Part shown: positions 1-9,070 of the stretch, piece after piece
Numbering within the stretch: the first letter of the stretch is position 1
Layout of the letters: each line of letters begins with the position of its first letter
Source of the DNA: SYFT01 sp964471115
GTDB taxonomy: Bacteria > Acidobacteriota > Vicinamibacteria > Vicinamibacterales > SCN-69-37
DNA: 64,000 bases
NCBI GenBank assembly: GCA_964471115.1
Contig: CAYYFE010000001.1
Span: 124,001-188,000 of the forward strand
Direction of reading: 5' to 3'
Program-made: the position numbers and the translations under genes
The notes under the pieces: model-generated
What the model saw: only the letters and a program-made list of their open reading frames with translations
The model's database searches: none
Told to the model about the DNA's origin: nothing

Positions 1-1334
1 TTGCCGTGGAGCCCGAGCCGGGCGTCATCTGGGCCGGGGGACGGCAGGCGATCTTCGAGTCGGCCGACGGCCGCTCATTCCGGCGTGTGCACACGATGCC
101 GCTGGGCTTCGTCAACGGCTTCTTCCGATCGCCGGGCGGGGAGTGGTGGGCCGCGACGTCGAACTTCGGCGTCCTCCGGCGCGAGGGCGGACGCTGGGTC
201 CCGCATGAGGCGGTGAACGCCAGGCTGGGCGATCAACACGTGCGGCACATTGTCTGGCGCGCGTCCGGTGACGTGTGGGTGGCCACCGCGCGCGGCGTCA
301 CGGCGCTGCGCGGCGACACGTTCGAGTCACTGGCGATCACCCTGCCCGCCGGCCTCACGGCGGCCTACGCCTTGATCGAATTGTCGGCGACGGAGATGTG
401 GGTGGCCGGCGCCGGCGGCATTGCCGCGGGTGACGGCTCGTCGTGGCGTCTGATGACCGAGGCCGATGGTCTGGCGGGCGCCACGGTGTATTCGCTGGCG
501 CGCGCGGCCGATGGCGCGGTGTGGGCGGGTGGATCCGAGGGCATCGCGATGCTGCCGCCCGGCGGCGCGTGGCGTCGATTCAACGTCAGCAACGGCCTGC
601 TCTCCGAGGAAACGAACTCACACGGCCTGCTGCCGCTGTCGAACGGCGATGTGCTGGTCGGGACGATGACGGGCATTGCGCACTTCCACACCGGCAGCAC
701 GCCAGCGCCGCCGGCGCCGCTGCAGCTGTTCTGGCGCGGCGCGCTCGCGGCGGCGGAGACCCGTCAACTCACGGTGCCGGCCGCCGACCGCCGCGTGCTG
801 CTGGAATGGATGGCGCCGTGGCCGCGGCCGGTCTCGGTCGAGTACCGCACGCGGCTGATCGGCTTGCGCGAGAACTGGTCGGATCCCGACCCGTCACCGG
901 AGCTCCGGCTTGAAGGCCTGTCGGCGGGCCGGTTCACCGTCGAGGTGCAGGCGCGGCTGCCCGGCACGGAGACGTGGACGCCGCCGTTGTCCGCGGCGGT
1001 GGTCGTGCAGCCGTTGTGGTGGGAAACACGCCTGGCGGTCGCCGCCGCCCTGCTGGTGTTGGCCGCGCTGGTCATCGCCCTCGTGCGATGGCGCACCCGC
1101 CGGCTCGAACGCCGGGCCAAGGCGCTCGAGGAAGCCGTCGAAGAGGCCATGGCCAACATGAAGGTGCTGCGCGGGTTGTTGCCGATCTGCGCGCACTGCA
1201 AGAAGATCCGCGACGAGGGGGGGCACTGGAGCCGGCTCGAGGAATACATCGGCCGCCACAGCGAGGCCGACTTCAGCCACGGACTGTGTCCGGACTGCCA
1301 GCAGACCCACTATCCGGAGCTGACGTCCGACTGA
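1..1334 (+). CDS. Propeller/Y_Y_Y sensor-like protein with C-terminal Cys-rich motif (5' partial)
   Basis: The 5' end lies outside the window; the reading frame is open from base 3. The visible ~443 residues begin with two-component-regulator propeller blades (repeats such as GDVWVATARGV and GAVWAGGSEGI). A Y_Y_Y-like beta-sandwich follows at roughly residues 255-335, then one membrane helix near 340-362 and a short basic coiled coil. The usual histidine kinase or GGDEF output is absent. Instead the protein ends in a compact block with ICAHCKKIRD, then W-R-LEEYI, HSEADFSHG and LCPDCQ, i.e. two CxxC pairs that could hold zinc. This tail occurs at the end of various bacterial signalling proteins, but its role is not known to me. 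Its last 25 bases overlap the end of the convergent antiporter gene. Confidence 0.8.
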   Translation, partial: AVEPEPGVIWAGGRQAIFESADGRSFRRVHTMPLGFVNGFFRSPGGEWWAATSNFGVLRREGGRWVPHEAVNARLGDQHVRHIVWRASGDVWVATARGVTALRGDTFESLAITLPAGLTAAYALIELSATEMWVAGAGGIAAGDGSSWRLMTEADGLAGATVYSLARAADGAVWAGGSEGIAMLPPGGAWRRFNVSNGLLSEETNSHGLLPLSNGDVLVGTMTGIAHFHTGSTPAPPAPLQLFWRGALAAAETRQLTVPAADRRVLLEWMAPWPRPVSVEYRTRLIGLRENWSDPDPSPELRLEGLSAGRFTVEVQARLPGTETWTPPLSAAVVVQPLWWETRLAVAAALLVLAALVIALVRWRTRRLERRAKALEEAVEEAMANMKVLRGLLPICAHCKKIRDEGGHWSRLEEYIGRHSEADFSHGLCPDCQQTHYPELTSD

Positions 1335-3013
1335 CGCACGGTCTCGGTGTGTGTCGCGACGTCGGCATCAGGCACCTGCAACGTCAGCAGGGTCTGCCGC
1401 ACCATCTCCACGCCGCCCTCGAGCTCCGGGCGCACGATGCGTTCGACCCCCATCGACCGCAGCTGGCGTCCGCCGGCCCACGTGGACGCACGCGCGATGA
1501 CGGGTACGCCGGGTGCGTAGGTGTGCGCCGCCTCCACGACCATCTGCACCACGGTATCGTCCGGCACCGTGACGACCACGGCGCGCGCGTGCGACAACTC
1601 CGCGTGCTGGAGGATCTCCGAGTTGGCCGCATCACCGTACAACGTCGGCACGCCGAGGTCGCGCAGTTTGTCGAGCCGCTGGGGATCGGACTCCACGATC
1701 AGGCGCGGCGTGCCCATGCGGCCGAGCACCTCGGCGACATGCCGGCCGACGCGTCCGCACCCGACGATCACCACGTGATCGCGAAGGCCCGTGGCCTGCG
1801 GCAGCGACGACAGTCGATCGCGATTGGCAAAACGCCAGAAGCGCGGAAACCGCTGCAGCCAGCGCTCGGCCGGCGCGACCGTCTTGAACATCAGCGGATT
1901 GAGTGAAATCGAGACGATGGCCGTGGCCAGGATCAGCGAGTACTGCGTGCGATCCAGCAGGCCCAGGGTCAGGCCGCTCTGGCCGACGATGAAGGAGAAT
2001 TCGCCGACCTGGCTGAGGCCGGCGGCGACAATCAGTCCCGTCCGCGCCGGATAGGGGAAGCAGAAGCTGACCAGCGCCGCGATCAGATATTTGCCGACAA
2101 TGACGAGCAGGGACAACGCGAGAATCTGCGGCCAGTACGCGTAGAGCTCGAACGGATTGACGAGCATCCCCACCGAGACGAAAAACAACACGGCAAACGC
2201 CTCGCGAAACGGCAGCAGCTCGGCGCCCACCTGATGGCTCAGCGGCGATTCACTGACGACCACGCCGGCGACAAACGCGCCCAGCGCCATCGAGACGCCG
2301 AAGAACTCGGCCGACGCCAGCGCCGTGCCCAGCGCGATGGTGATGGCGGCCAGCACGAACAGCTCACGCGAGCGCGTGTGCGCCACCCGGTTCAGGATGA
2401 CCGGCACCAGCCGGTTGCCCACCGCGAGCATCAACACGATGAACAGCAGGGCCTTTCCGACCGCCATCAGAGGCGCGTACCAGCCGTCGTCGCCCTGATC
2501 GGTTGCCAGCACCGGCAGCAGGACCAGGATCACGATGGTGGCGATGTCCTCGAGCACGAGCCAGCCGACCGCCACCCGGCCGGCGGGCGTGTCCAGGCAC
2601 GCGTTGTCCATCAGTCCGCGCAGGAGGACGACCGTGCTCGCGACCGACAAGGCCACGCCAAGGACCAGCGCGGCCGTCGGAGACCACCCCCAGGACGAGG
2701 CCAGCAGGAAGCCCAGGCCGGTGGCGCCGGCCATCTGCACCAGCGCGCCGGGAATCGCGATGTTGCGGACCTGCCACAGGTCTCGAAAGGAGAAGTGGAG
2801 CCCGACGCCGAACATCAGCAGCACGACGCCGAACTCGGCGAACTGGTGGATGGCATCGATGTCGCCCACCCAGAGCGGCGAGATGGGGCTGATCGCCACG
2901 CCGGCCAGCATGTATCCGACGATCGTGGGAATGCCCAGGCGGCGGGCGATGAGACCTGCGGCCAGCGCGAGGCCCAGGGCCATCGCAATGTTCGTCAACA
3001 GCGGAAAATGCAT
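1310..3013 (-). CDS. Kef/YbaL-type cation:proton antiporter with TrkA-N domain
   Basis: A 567-residue CPA2-family inner-membrane antiporter, expected to exchange K+ or Na+ for protons. About 12 hydrophobic helices fill residues 1-385, with the family pattern GYMLAGVAISP near the start and AEFGVVLLMFGVGLHFS in helix 3. A cytosolic TrkA-N Rossmann domain begins near residue 412 (VIVGCGRVGRHVAEVLG) and binds nucleotide in relatives. No TrkA-C domain follows, so it resembles E. coli YbaL more than KefC. The ATG at 3013 has no Shine-Dalgarno; an AT-rich stretch (CATAATTAT) sits just upstream. It stands alone, tail-to-tail with the upstream sensor. Confidence 0.88.
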   Translation of the reverse strand: MHFPLLTNIAMALGLALAAGLIARRLGIPTIVGYMLAGVAISPISPLWVGDIDAIHQFAEFGVVLLMFGVGLHFSFRDLWQVRNIAIPGALVQMAGATGLGFLLASSWGWSPTAALVLGVALSVASTVVLLRGLMDNACLDTPAGRVAVGWLVLEDIATIVILVLLPVLATDQGDDGWYAPLMAVGKALLFIVLMLAVGNRLVPVILNRVAHTRSRELFVLAAITIALGTALASAEFFGVSMALGAFVAGVVVSESPLSHQVGAELLPFREAFAVLFFVSVGMLVNPFELYAYWPQILALSLLVIVGKYLIAALVSFCFPYPARTGLIVAAGLSQVGEFSFIVGQSGLTLGLLDRTQYSLILATAIVSISLNPLMFKTVAPAERWLQRFPRFWRFANRDRLSSLPQATGLRDHVVIVGCGRVGRHVAEVLGRMGTPRLIVESDPQRLDKLRDLGVPTLYGDAANSEILQHAELSHARAVVVTVPDDTVVQMVVEAAHTYAPGVPVIARASTWAGGRQLRSMGVERIVRPELEGGVEMVRQTLLTLQVPDADVATHTETVRQSDVSSG

Positions 3014-3099
3014 GGGCCCGATAATTATGTCGCAACACCTGGCCGTTTCCGGCCGTCTGATACCGTGATGTCAGGCCAGCGCGAGAGCATGAGGGCGTG

Positions 3100-4074
3100 A
3101 TGACGACGTGGAGACTGGGGAGTGTGGTGCTGGCGGCCGTCCTGGGCGGCGCGGTGATGCAGGCGCGGCCCGAGCCCGGCCTGCAAAGTGATCTGGACGC
3201 GTTCATGGAACGCGTGGTGGCGAGGCGCGACGACAACTGGAAGAAGTTCCAGCAGTACGTGCTCGACGAACGCGAGCAGGTGGAACTGCGCGGACCCGGC
3301 AAGCTGCCGATCTGGGGTGAACGGCGGGAATACACGTGGTATCTGCGCGACGGGTTCTTCGTGCGCAGCCCGCTCAAGTTCAACGGCGTGACCCTCAGCG
3401 AGGAGGAGCGCCGGCGGTACGAGGAACGTTTCCTTCGCAGCGAACAACGTCGCGAGGAACGGCGGAAGGCGCAGGCCAAGACCGGCGACGCCACCGAGGC
3501 GGGACGCGGCGCCGCCGTCGAGGGGGATGCGCCGACCGACACCCAGAGCCTGATTCGACAGACCCGCGAGCCGCAGTTCATCTCGTCGGCCTACTTCCTC
3601 AAGTTCAAGTTCGAGAAAGGCAAGTACGCGTTCGTCGGCCGCGAGACCCTCGAGGGCCGCGAACTGCTCAAGATCGAGTACTACCCCGAGATGCTCTTCT
3701 CCAAGGAGCAGAACTCCCGCCAGCATCGCCGCGACATGGGGCAGAAGCTGAAGGACGACAACTACGAAGCGCAGCTCGAGCGTCTGCTCAACAAGGTGTC
3801 GCTGGTCACGTTGTGGGTCGAGCCGTTCGAGCACCAGATCGTGCGGTACGAGATCGACAACGTCCACCTCGACTTCCTGCCAGGCGCCTGGCTCGCGCGC
3901 ATGACGGACGCCAAGGCGTCGATGACCATGCATCAGCCGTTCAAGGACGTCTGGCTGCCGAAGGGCATCGACATGTACTTCGCCATGATGCTGGCGGTGG
4001 GCGAGTTTGACGCGCGTTTCCGCATCACCTACGACAACTACAAGCTGGCCACCACCACGGCGAGGATCAAGTGA
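3100..4074 (+). CDS. Secreted protein of unknown function, coupled to a BamA/TamA-like gene
   Basis: A 324-residue protein I cannot assign to a family. The N-terminus (WRLGSVVLAAVLGGAVMQA) is a plausible signal peptide. A charged region with repeated Arg/Glu follows (residues ~100-150). The C-terminal half has alternating beta-like hydrophobics (LVTLWVEPFEHQIVRYEIDNV), reminiscent of outer-membrane lipoprotein-sorting folds. I chose ATG 3100, preceded by GAGGG, over the in-frame GTG three bases earlier. Its stop overlaps the start of the next gene by 4 bp, so the two are translationally coupled. This suggests a joint role in the envelope, but that is inference only. Confidence 0.7.
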   Translation: MTTWRLGSVVLAAVLGGAVMQARPEPGLQSDLDAFMERVVARRDDNWKKFQQYVLDEREQVELRGPGKLPIWGERREYTWYLRDGFFVRSPLKFNGVTLSEEERRRYEERFLRSEQRREERRKAQAKTGDATEAGRGAAVEGDAPTDTQSLIRQTREPQFISSAYFLKFKFEKGKYAFVGRETLEGRELLKIEYYPEMLFSKEQNSRQHRRDMGQKLKDDNYEAQLERLLNKVSLVTLWVEPFEHQIVRYEIDNVHLDFLPGAWLARMTDAKASMTMHQPFKDVWLPKGIDMYFAMMLAVGEFDARFRITYDNYKLATTTARIK

Positions 4075-5372
4075 GCGCGTTCGCGTCTGTCGCGGCACGC
4101 GCCGCCGCCGCGGCGGCGCTGGTGCTGGCGTGCGCCGTCTGGTCGCCGGCCCGGGCGTTCGCCCAGGCGGCGCCGGAAACGATTGCCGAGATTCGTGTCC
4201 ACGGCAATCACATCGCGACCACCGACGAGGTCGTGGCGCTGACGGGGGTGGCCATCGGCGCGCCGTTCACGGCGACCACGCTCGACGAGGTGAAGCGTCG
4301 CATCGACGCGTCGAATCGCTTCAAGGACGTCGAGGTCCTCAAGCGGTTCGCGTCCATCGCTGACCCCTCCCGCATCGCCCTGGTCATCATCGTCAACGAG
4401 GGACCCGTGACGATCGAGTTCAAGCGGGATCCTCAGGACGAGGAAGACGTGGCTCGAGTGGTCCGGCGCCGGGGATTCCGCGATCTGATGTGGCTGCCGA
4501 TTCTGGATGGCGAAGACGGGTACGGCCTGACGTACGGCGTGACCGTGTCGAAGGCCAACGTGTTCGGGGAGCGCAGCCGGGTGTCGCTGCCGCTGTCGTG
4601 GGGCGGCACTCGTCGCGCGGCGCTGGAGCTGGAGAAGAACTTCGCCGGGGGGCCGCTGACACGCGTGGAGGTCGGGGCGGGCATCCAGCGCCGGACCAAT
4701 CCCGCGTTCGACGTCCATGACGAGCGGCGCCGCGCGTGGGTGCGCCTGGAACGCGCGCTGGGCCCGGTGCGGCTGGGCGCAGGGGGCGGATGGGACCGCG
4801 TGCGATTCGGGCGTGAGCGGGAGGACCTGTATCTCGTCTCGGGTGACGTGACGTTCGACACGCGACTGGATCCGGGCTACCCGCGCAACGCCGTGTACCT
4901 GACCGCCGGACTCGAGCGTGTGCAGTTCGGCGCCGGGCACTCGTTGTATCGCCACCGGCTGGAAGGGCGCGGGTATCTGGGACTGATCGGGCAGACGGTG
5001 CTGGCCGTGCGGGCCACGCGCGACGGCGCGTCAGGACCGCAGCCGTTTTACCTGCGGCCGCTGCTGGGCGGCTGGTCGAACCTGCGCGGCTTCGAGGCTG
5101 GCGCGTTCCACGGTGACATCGTGTCGACCGCGTCGGCGGAGTTGTTCGTGCCGCTGACCTCGCCGTTGAGCGTCGGCCGTCTGGGTGTCAGCGCGTTCGT
5201 CGACGGTGGTGTCGCGTACGACCACGGCTTCGCGTTCAGCGACCAGACGCGCCATGTCGGGTACGGCGGCAGTCTCTGGTTCACGGCGACGGGGTTCAAG
5301 CTCAGCCTGTCGGTGGCCCACGCCCGCGGAGGCAAGACGCGGGTCAACTTCGGCGGCGGCTTTACCTTTTAA
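4071..5372 (+). CDS. BamA/TamA-like outer-membrane barrel protein with one POTRA-like domain
   Basis: 433 residues, GTG start overlapping the previous gene. A signal peptide (residues ~1-32, ending ARAFAQA) is followed by a single POTRA-type repeat (IAEIRVHGNHIATTDEVV ... RFKDVEVLKRF ... IVNEGPV, residues ~38-120). A 16-strand-like Omp85/surface-antigen barrel follows, with the conserved GGWSNLRGFEAG-type segment near residue 330. It ends in phenylalanine (GGGFTF), the usual BAM recognition signal. With one POTRA and 433 residues it is much shorter than BamA (about 800). It is more likely a small Omp85 paralogue that inserts or exports a partner, possibly the protein encoded just upstream. 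Confidence 0.82.
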   Translation: MSAFASVAARAAAAAALVLACAVWSPARAFAQAAPETIAEIRVHGNHIATTDEVVALTGVAIGAPFTATTLDEVKRRIDASNRFKDVEVLKRFASIADPSRIALVIIVNEGPVTIEFKRDPQDEEDVARVVRRRGFRDLMWLPILDGEDGYGLTYGVTVSKANVFGERSRVSLPLSWGGTRRAALELEKNFAGGPLTRVEVGAGIQRRTNPAFDVHDERRRAWVRLERALGPVRLGAGGGWDRVRFGREREDLYLVSGDVTFDTRLDPGYPRNAVYLTAGLERVQFGAGHSLYRHRLEGRGYLGLIGQTVLAVRATRDGASGPQPFYLRPLLGGWSNLRGFEAGAFHGDIVSTASAELFVPLTSPLSVGRLGVSAFVDGGVAYDHGFAFSDQTRHVGYGGSLWFTATGFKLSLSVAHARGGKTRVNFGGGFTF

Positions 5373-5379
5373 TCGTCAA

Positions 5380-5535
5380 CACAGTAGACATGTAGGCATG
5401 AGAAGAACAGGTATTTCAGAAGCCTGCCCAACATGTCTACATGCCTCCTGTGCAGACGATCGCAGCCTTTGCATGCAGGCACGTCGCAGACAGGTATTTC
5501 AGAAGCCTGCCCTACATGTCTACATGCCTACTGTG
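5380..5535. repeat. Family A hairpin repeat, copy A1 (internally duplicated)
   Basis: Bounded by CACAGTAGACATGTAG on the left and CATGCCTACTGTG on the right, which are imperfect inverted repeats of one another. A 45-bp segment is present twice in direct orientation (5408-5452 and 5491-5535, 43 of 45 identical), so the copy is a partial tandem duplication of a shorter element. It fills the gap between two convergent genes, where a bidirectional terminator or 3'-end protector would sit. Confidence 0.85.
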
Positions 5536-5548
5536 CTGACAAGCGCCC

Positions 5549-6907
5549 TTATTTGATTGCGACGACCGACTTGCCCGTCCTGAAGTACAGACGGCCCTCG
5601 GAGATGGCCGGCGTCGCCATGGCGTAGTCGCCCAGCGGGTTGGTGGCCAGCAGTTCGAACGTGCGGCCGGCCTTGACCACGTAGACGTCGCCGTCTTCGC
5701 TGCTGAAGTAGATCTTGCCGTCGGCCGCCACGAGTGAGGCGGTGAACCCGGTGGTGCCGTTGCCGAGGCGCTGCTGATAGATGCGTTCGCCGGTGGCCGC
5801 GTCGAACACGTTGAACACGCCGTTGTTCTTGCTGACGTAGAGCAGTCCCTGGTAGAGCACCGGCGAAATCATGTACGCGCCGTCGCGCGGATGACTCCAC
5901 GCGATGTGATCGTTGGCCGTCTGATCCGGCTGCAGCGAGATGTCGCCGCGCGCGGTGTCCTTGATCGCAAACACCGGCGCGCCCGGGCCGTGGGCGCTCG
6001 TCAGGTAGATCAGCCCGTTGCCTACCACAGGCACCGGCACGGGGATGTCTCCGCCGACACTCTTGAGTTTCCAGATCTCGGCGCCCGTCGCGAAGTCGTA
6101 CGCGCCGATGTGGCGCCAGCCATTGACGATGACCTGGGTCTGCGTGCCGACGCGATGGATCGCCGGCGTGCTCCACGTCGGCACGTCCGCCCGCGGGGTG
6201 CGCCACAGCTCCTTGCCCGTGGCCAGATCAAACGCCGCAATGAACGAGTCTTTCTGGACGTCGGCCTGGAGGATGACGCGGCCCTGATGAATCACCGGCG
6301 AGGCGGCAAAGCCCCACTGGGCCGTGGGCGCCATGAAGTAGCCCGAGTCCAGCACGCCGAACTCCTTGCGCCACTTCAGTTCACCCTTCATGTCGAACGC
6401 AAACAGCCCCTCGGACCCGAGCATGGCGACCAGGTGGGTGCCGTCGGTCGCCAGCGTGGAGTTGGCGTGCGTGGCCTTGGTATGGCGCTTGATGATCGGG
6501 ACACCCTTGTGGATGACACGGTCGAACATCACCGAGCCGTTGCGTTTGTCGAGGCAGATCAACCGCCATGTGTGTTCGGTGCTGTCGGTCACCGACGCGA
6601 TGTCGCCATACAGGCCCAGCCGCATGCTCTCATTGCCGCCGGCGCTCTTGGCCGTGGTCACGCAGAGCTGGTTGCCCCAGATCACGGGACTGGAATGCCC
6701 GAGCCCCTCGATGGGTGTGGACCACGCCACACCTTCACCCTTCGGGACGTTCCAGACGGCCGGCGCCGGGCCGGCGTCGGCGACGCCCGCGCCGTTGATG
6801 CCGCGGAATCCCGGCCAGTCAATCCCCGGCCGCGCGTCAACGGCCGACGACACGACCGATCCAACAGAGGCTACCGCTGCAGCGATACAGACAGAAAACA
6901 CTCGCAT
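5549..6907 (-). CDS. Secreted PQQ-type beta-propeller protein
   Basis: 452 residues. I start it at ATG 6907 (MRVFSVCIAAAVASV, a signal peptide), preceded by GAGG; the open frame runs further upstream only because it enters a repeat element. The mature part has repeated PQQ-like blades: GNQLCVTTA, GTHLVAMLGSEGLFAFDMKGELKW, GKELWRTPRADVPTW, GDVYVVKAGRTFELLA. Such proteins act in the periplasm, either as BamB-like scaffolds or as quinoprotein relatives. No dehydrogenase active-site residues are evident, so the catalytic status is unknown. It is a paralogue of the protein at 28483-29772 (both carry W-x-GFRG/WRG and GLGHSSPVIW-type segments). Both ends abut family A repeats. Confidence 0.82.
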   Translation of the reverse strand: MRVFSVCIAAAVASVGSVVSSAVDARPGIDWPGFRGINGAGVADAGPAPAVWNVPKGEGVAWSTPIEGLGHSSPVIWGNQLCVTTAKSAGGNESMRLGLYGDIASVTDSTEHTWRLICLDKRNGSVMFDRVIHKGVPIIKRHTKATHANSTLATDGTHLVAMLGSEGLFAFDMKGELKWRKEFGVLDSGYFMAPTAQWGFAASPVIHQGRVILQADVQKDSFIAAFDLATGKELWRTPRADVPTWSTPAIHRVGTQTQVIVNGWRHIGAYDFATGAEIWKLKSVGGDIPVPVPVVGNGLIYLTSAHGPGAPVFAIKDTARGDISLQPDQTANDHIAWSHPRDGAYMISPVLYQGLLYVSKNNGVFNVFDAATGERIYQQRLGNGTTGFTASLVAADGKIYFSSEDGDVYVVKAGRTFELLATNPLGDYAMATPAISEGRLYFRTGKSVVAIK

Positions 6908-6925
6908 CACAACCTCGCTTGTCCT

Positions 6926-7007
6926 CACAGTAGGCATGTAGGCATGTAGGAGGAAAACATTCTGGAAACCCACCAGGAATTGACTACATGTCTACATGTC
7001 TACTGTA
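6926..7007. repeat. Family A hairpin repeat, copy A2
   Basis: 82 bp, from CACAGTAGGCATGTAG to CTACATGTCTACTGTA. Each arm contains iterated GTAGRCAT octamers and they pair across a ~34-nt variable interior. It lies between the stop of the M61 peptidase and the start of the propeller gene, both on the minus strand; this is the only one of the four copies not between convergent genes. Read on the opposite strand, the interior shares a GGTTTCCAGAA-like core with A1. Confidence 0.82.
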
Positions 7008-7011
7008 TGGA

Positions 7012-8937
7012 CTATTTGACCTTTGATCCCAACCACGCCTCACGGAACGTCTTCTGGCGTTCGGTCAGCTGTGCGCCGGCGGCTTCGACGTCGAGCACGG
7101 TCAGCGCGGGGTTCGGCCGCAGGGTGATCGTGGTCGTGACGGTCTGGCCGCCGCGGCGGCGCAACGTGAGGGACGCGGTCTCACCCGGCCGCTTGCGGCT
7201 CAACGCCGCGAACGACTCGACCGTGGCGGCCGCGCCGTCAATCGCCGTGATGAGGTCGCCGTATTCCAGACCGGCCTCGTAGGCCGAGGTGCCGAACGCG
7301 ATCGGCTGCACATTGTTGCCCTGCGGGGGGTTCACCTGCAGGCCGCCGTCGGCGGGCGCCACCTGGACGTTGCCGATCCAGCCGGCCTCGGGCGTGCGCG
7401 GCCGCACCACGAACCCGGCGTTGAGCATCAGGCGTTCGAAGTTCGGGGCCTCGCGGCCTTCGATGTACTTGTCGAAGAACTCGTCGGCAAACGCCTTGTT
7501 TTTCGTCAGGTCCGCCAGCCGGTTGCGAAGATCGCGCAATGTGTACGGCCGCGCCACCAGGCCCACGGTCGGCGATGCCGGCTTGCCGTAGGTCGTCCAG
7601 AGCAGGCGCATGTAGTCGTCGAGCGTCAACGCGCCGTCGGACAGTTCGCGCAGCGAGAGATCGAGCGCCAGCGCGATGGCTGCACCGTGCGTGTAGTAGG
7701 AAATGAACGACCGGCCGAAGTCCGTCTTGTCGATGGCCGCGGCCGCGTCGGTGAACGGCGCGTGCTGGCTCATCTGGACGGCGGACCGCACCTGGCGGCC
7801 CGATCCATTGACGACCGCGTTGATCGTGTTGCCGAAGCCGATGCCGCCCTGCGCCTGCGGCGTGAAGCCCGCGCGGATGAGGGTGAGCGTGCCGTAGTAC
7901 TGCGTGAATCCTTCGGCGAGCCACAGGCAGCACGAGATGTTGGCGTCGGTGAAGTCAAACGGCTCGAGGTCGTCGGGCCGGATGCGCTCCACGTTCCAGG
8001 CGTGAAAGAACTCGTGTGAGATGGTGCCCAGCGCCTGCCGGCGTTGCTGTTCGTTGGCGATCGACAGCCGGCTGCTCGTGAACGTGGAGTTGCGGTGCTC
8101 CATGCCGTCGCCGTCGCTGTGCGGCGTGTAATCGAGCAGGAAGACGTAGTTGCCTGTGTCAAACGCGGGGTATTCGCCGAAGATGGCGGCCTGTTCCTTC
8201 ACGATGCGTTCGACGTCCTTCGTGAGTGCGTCGAGGTCGGCGTCCGATCCGTCGTGATGCGCGGCCACCCGGATCTCGAACGTCTTGCCGTCGGGGTTCG
8301 ACACCGGGAACGACCGCAGCCCGAAGTTGGAGACTTCGGTCGGGCTGTCCATGAAGTACTGCAGATTGGGTGCCGTGAAGGTGAAGGGGTCCGAGGTCGG
8401 GAACAACTGCGTGCCGACCTTCCAGTTCGACCCCGGCGGCGGCGTGAAGGTGACGCGGATCGGCCGCGATTCGAGGCCGATGCCCCACATGAACGACGCC
8501 GGAATGTTCAGACGCGCGTGTGTGTTGTCCACGGCGAAGTAGGTGCCGTCGCCGCGGTCGCCGAAGATCCGGTACACCAGGCGCACCGTGCCGTCGTGGC
8601 CCGCCACGTTCCACTGGTACGGCGCCGGCCGCGTCGGCGTGAGCGGCGCGCCCTTGCCGTTGAACGCCTCGAGCCAGAAGATGTTCTTCGCGAACTCGTG
8701 CACCGCGTACCGGCCGGGTGACGACCGGCTCATCCGCGCCTGCAGCGGCCGTGTGCCCAGTCCGCTGAACGTCACCTCCACCTGCATCCAGTGATGATGC
8801 GGTTCGGGGAACGTCACCACATACGACACCGGCGCGGCCGGCCGCGCCGCCTGCGGCGCCGGCGCAGGACGTTGTTGGGCGCTGAGACCCGGCACACAGA
8901 CGGCCACGAGAACAGCGATCACGCCCCACCGATTCAT
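7012..8937 (-). CDS. M61-family metallopeptidase (glycyl-aminopeptidase type) with C-terminal PDZ domain
   Basis: 641 residues. Started at ATG 8937 (MNRWGVIAVLVAVCVPGLSAQ, a signal peptide), preceded by GAGGAG; the frame upstream only translates a tandem repeat. The N-terminal beta domain is followed by a thermolysin-like catalytic domain with the zinc motif HEFFH near residue 306 and the distal glutamate in LAEGFTQYYG. A PDZ domain occupies about residues 525-625 (YEAGLEYGDLITAIDG). Length and domain order match M61 peptidases, which prefer substrates with N-terminal glycine. It is exported, most likely to the periplasm. It is followed by the propeller gene with a repeat between them. Confidence 0.9.
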   Translation of the reverse strand: MNRWGVIAVLVAVCVPGLSAQQRPAPAPQAARPAAPVSYVVTFPEPHHHWMQVEVTFSGLGTRPLQARMSRSSPGRYAVHEFAKNIFWLEAFNGKGAPLTPTRPAPYQWNVAGHDGTVRLVYRIFGDRGDGTYFAVDNTHARLNIPASFMWGIGLESRPIRVTFTPPPGSNWKVGTQLFPTSDPFTFTAPNLQYFMDSPTEVSNFGLRSFPVSNPDGKTFEIRVAAHHDGSDADLDALTKDVERIVKEQAAIFGEYPAFDTGNYVFLLDYTPHSDGDGMEHRNSTFTSSRLSIANEQQRRQALGTISHEFFHAWNVERIRPDDLEPFDFTDANISCCLWLAEGFTQYYGTLTLIRAGFTPQAQGGIGFGNTINAVVNGSGRQVRSAVQMSQHAPFTDAAAAIDKTDFGRSFISYYTHGAAIALALDLSLRELSDGALTLDDYMRLLWTTYGKPASPTVGLVARPYTLRDLRNRLADLTKNKAFADEFFDKYIEGREAPNFERLMLNAGFVVRPRTPEAGWIGNVQVAPADGGLQVNPPQGNNVQPIAFGTSAYEAGLEYGDLITAIDGAAATVESFAALSRKRPGETASLTLRRRGGQTVTTTITLRPNPALTVLDVEAAGAQLTERQKTFREAWLGSKVK

Positions 8938-8952
8938 CGTCGACTCCTCAGA

Positions 8953-8981
8953 TCGGCGGCCCCAAGACCGGGCCGCCCTAC
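8953..8981. repeat. Family B half-unit (single hairpin)
   Basis: GGCGGCCC and GGGCCGCC form a hairpin ending in CTAC. This is one arm of the double-hairpin element seen at 34745, 35149, 41609 and 48872. It lies upstream of the M61 peptidase start and is followed directly by the decamer array. Confidence 0.6.
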
Positions 8982-8990
8982 GCGCACCTG

Positions 8991-9070
8991 CCGCCACTTG
9001 CCGCCACTTGCCGCCACCTGCCGCCACTTGCCGCTACTTGCCGCCACTCGCCGCTACTCGCCCCTACTTG
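8991..9070. repeat. Family C decamer array (8 units)
   Basis: Eight consecutive 10-bp units of the form CCGCYACTYG (on the minus strand CRAGTRGCGG). The last unit (cccctacttg) contains the TAG stop codon of the ABC permease on the minus strand, so the array begins at that stop and fills the gap to the M61 gene. Confidence 0.9.

Noticed and set aside
5380..5535. Family A elements as integron attC sites (paired ends, variable middle)
   Set aside because: No RYYYAAC/GTTRRRY core sites, no integrase, and the genes between copies do not form cassettes.
6908..6973. N-terminal extension of the propeller protein (22 extra residues)
   Set aside because: The extension is translation of a family A repeat; the ATG at 6907 has a ribosome-binding site and begins a signal peptide.
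8938..9027. N-terminal extension of the M61 peptidase
   Set aside because: The extension translates the decamer array and a family B fragment; ATG 8937 has GAGGAG and a signal peptide.
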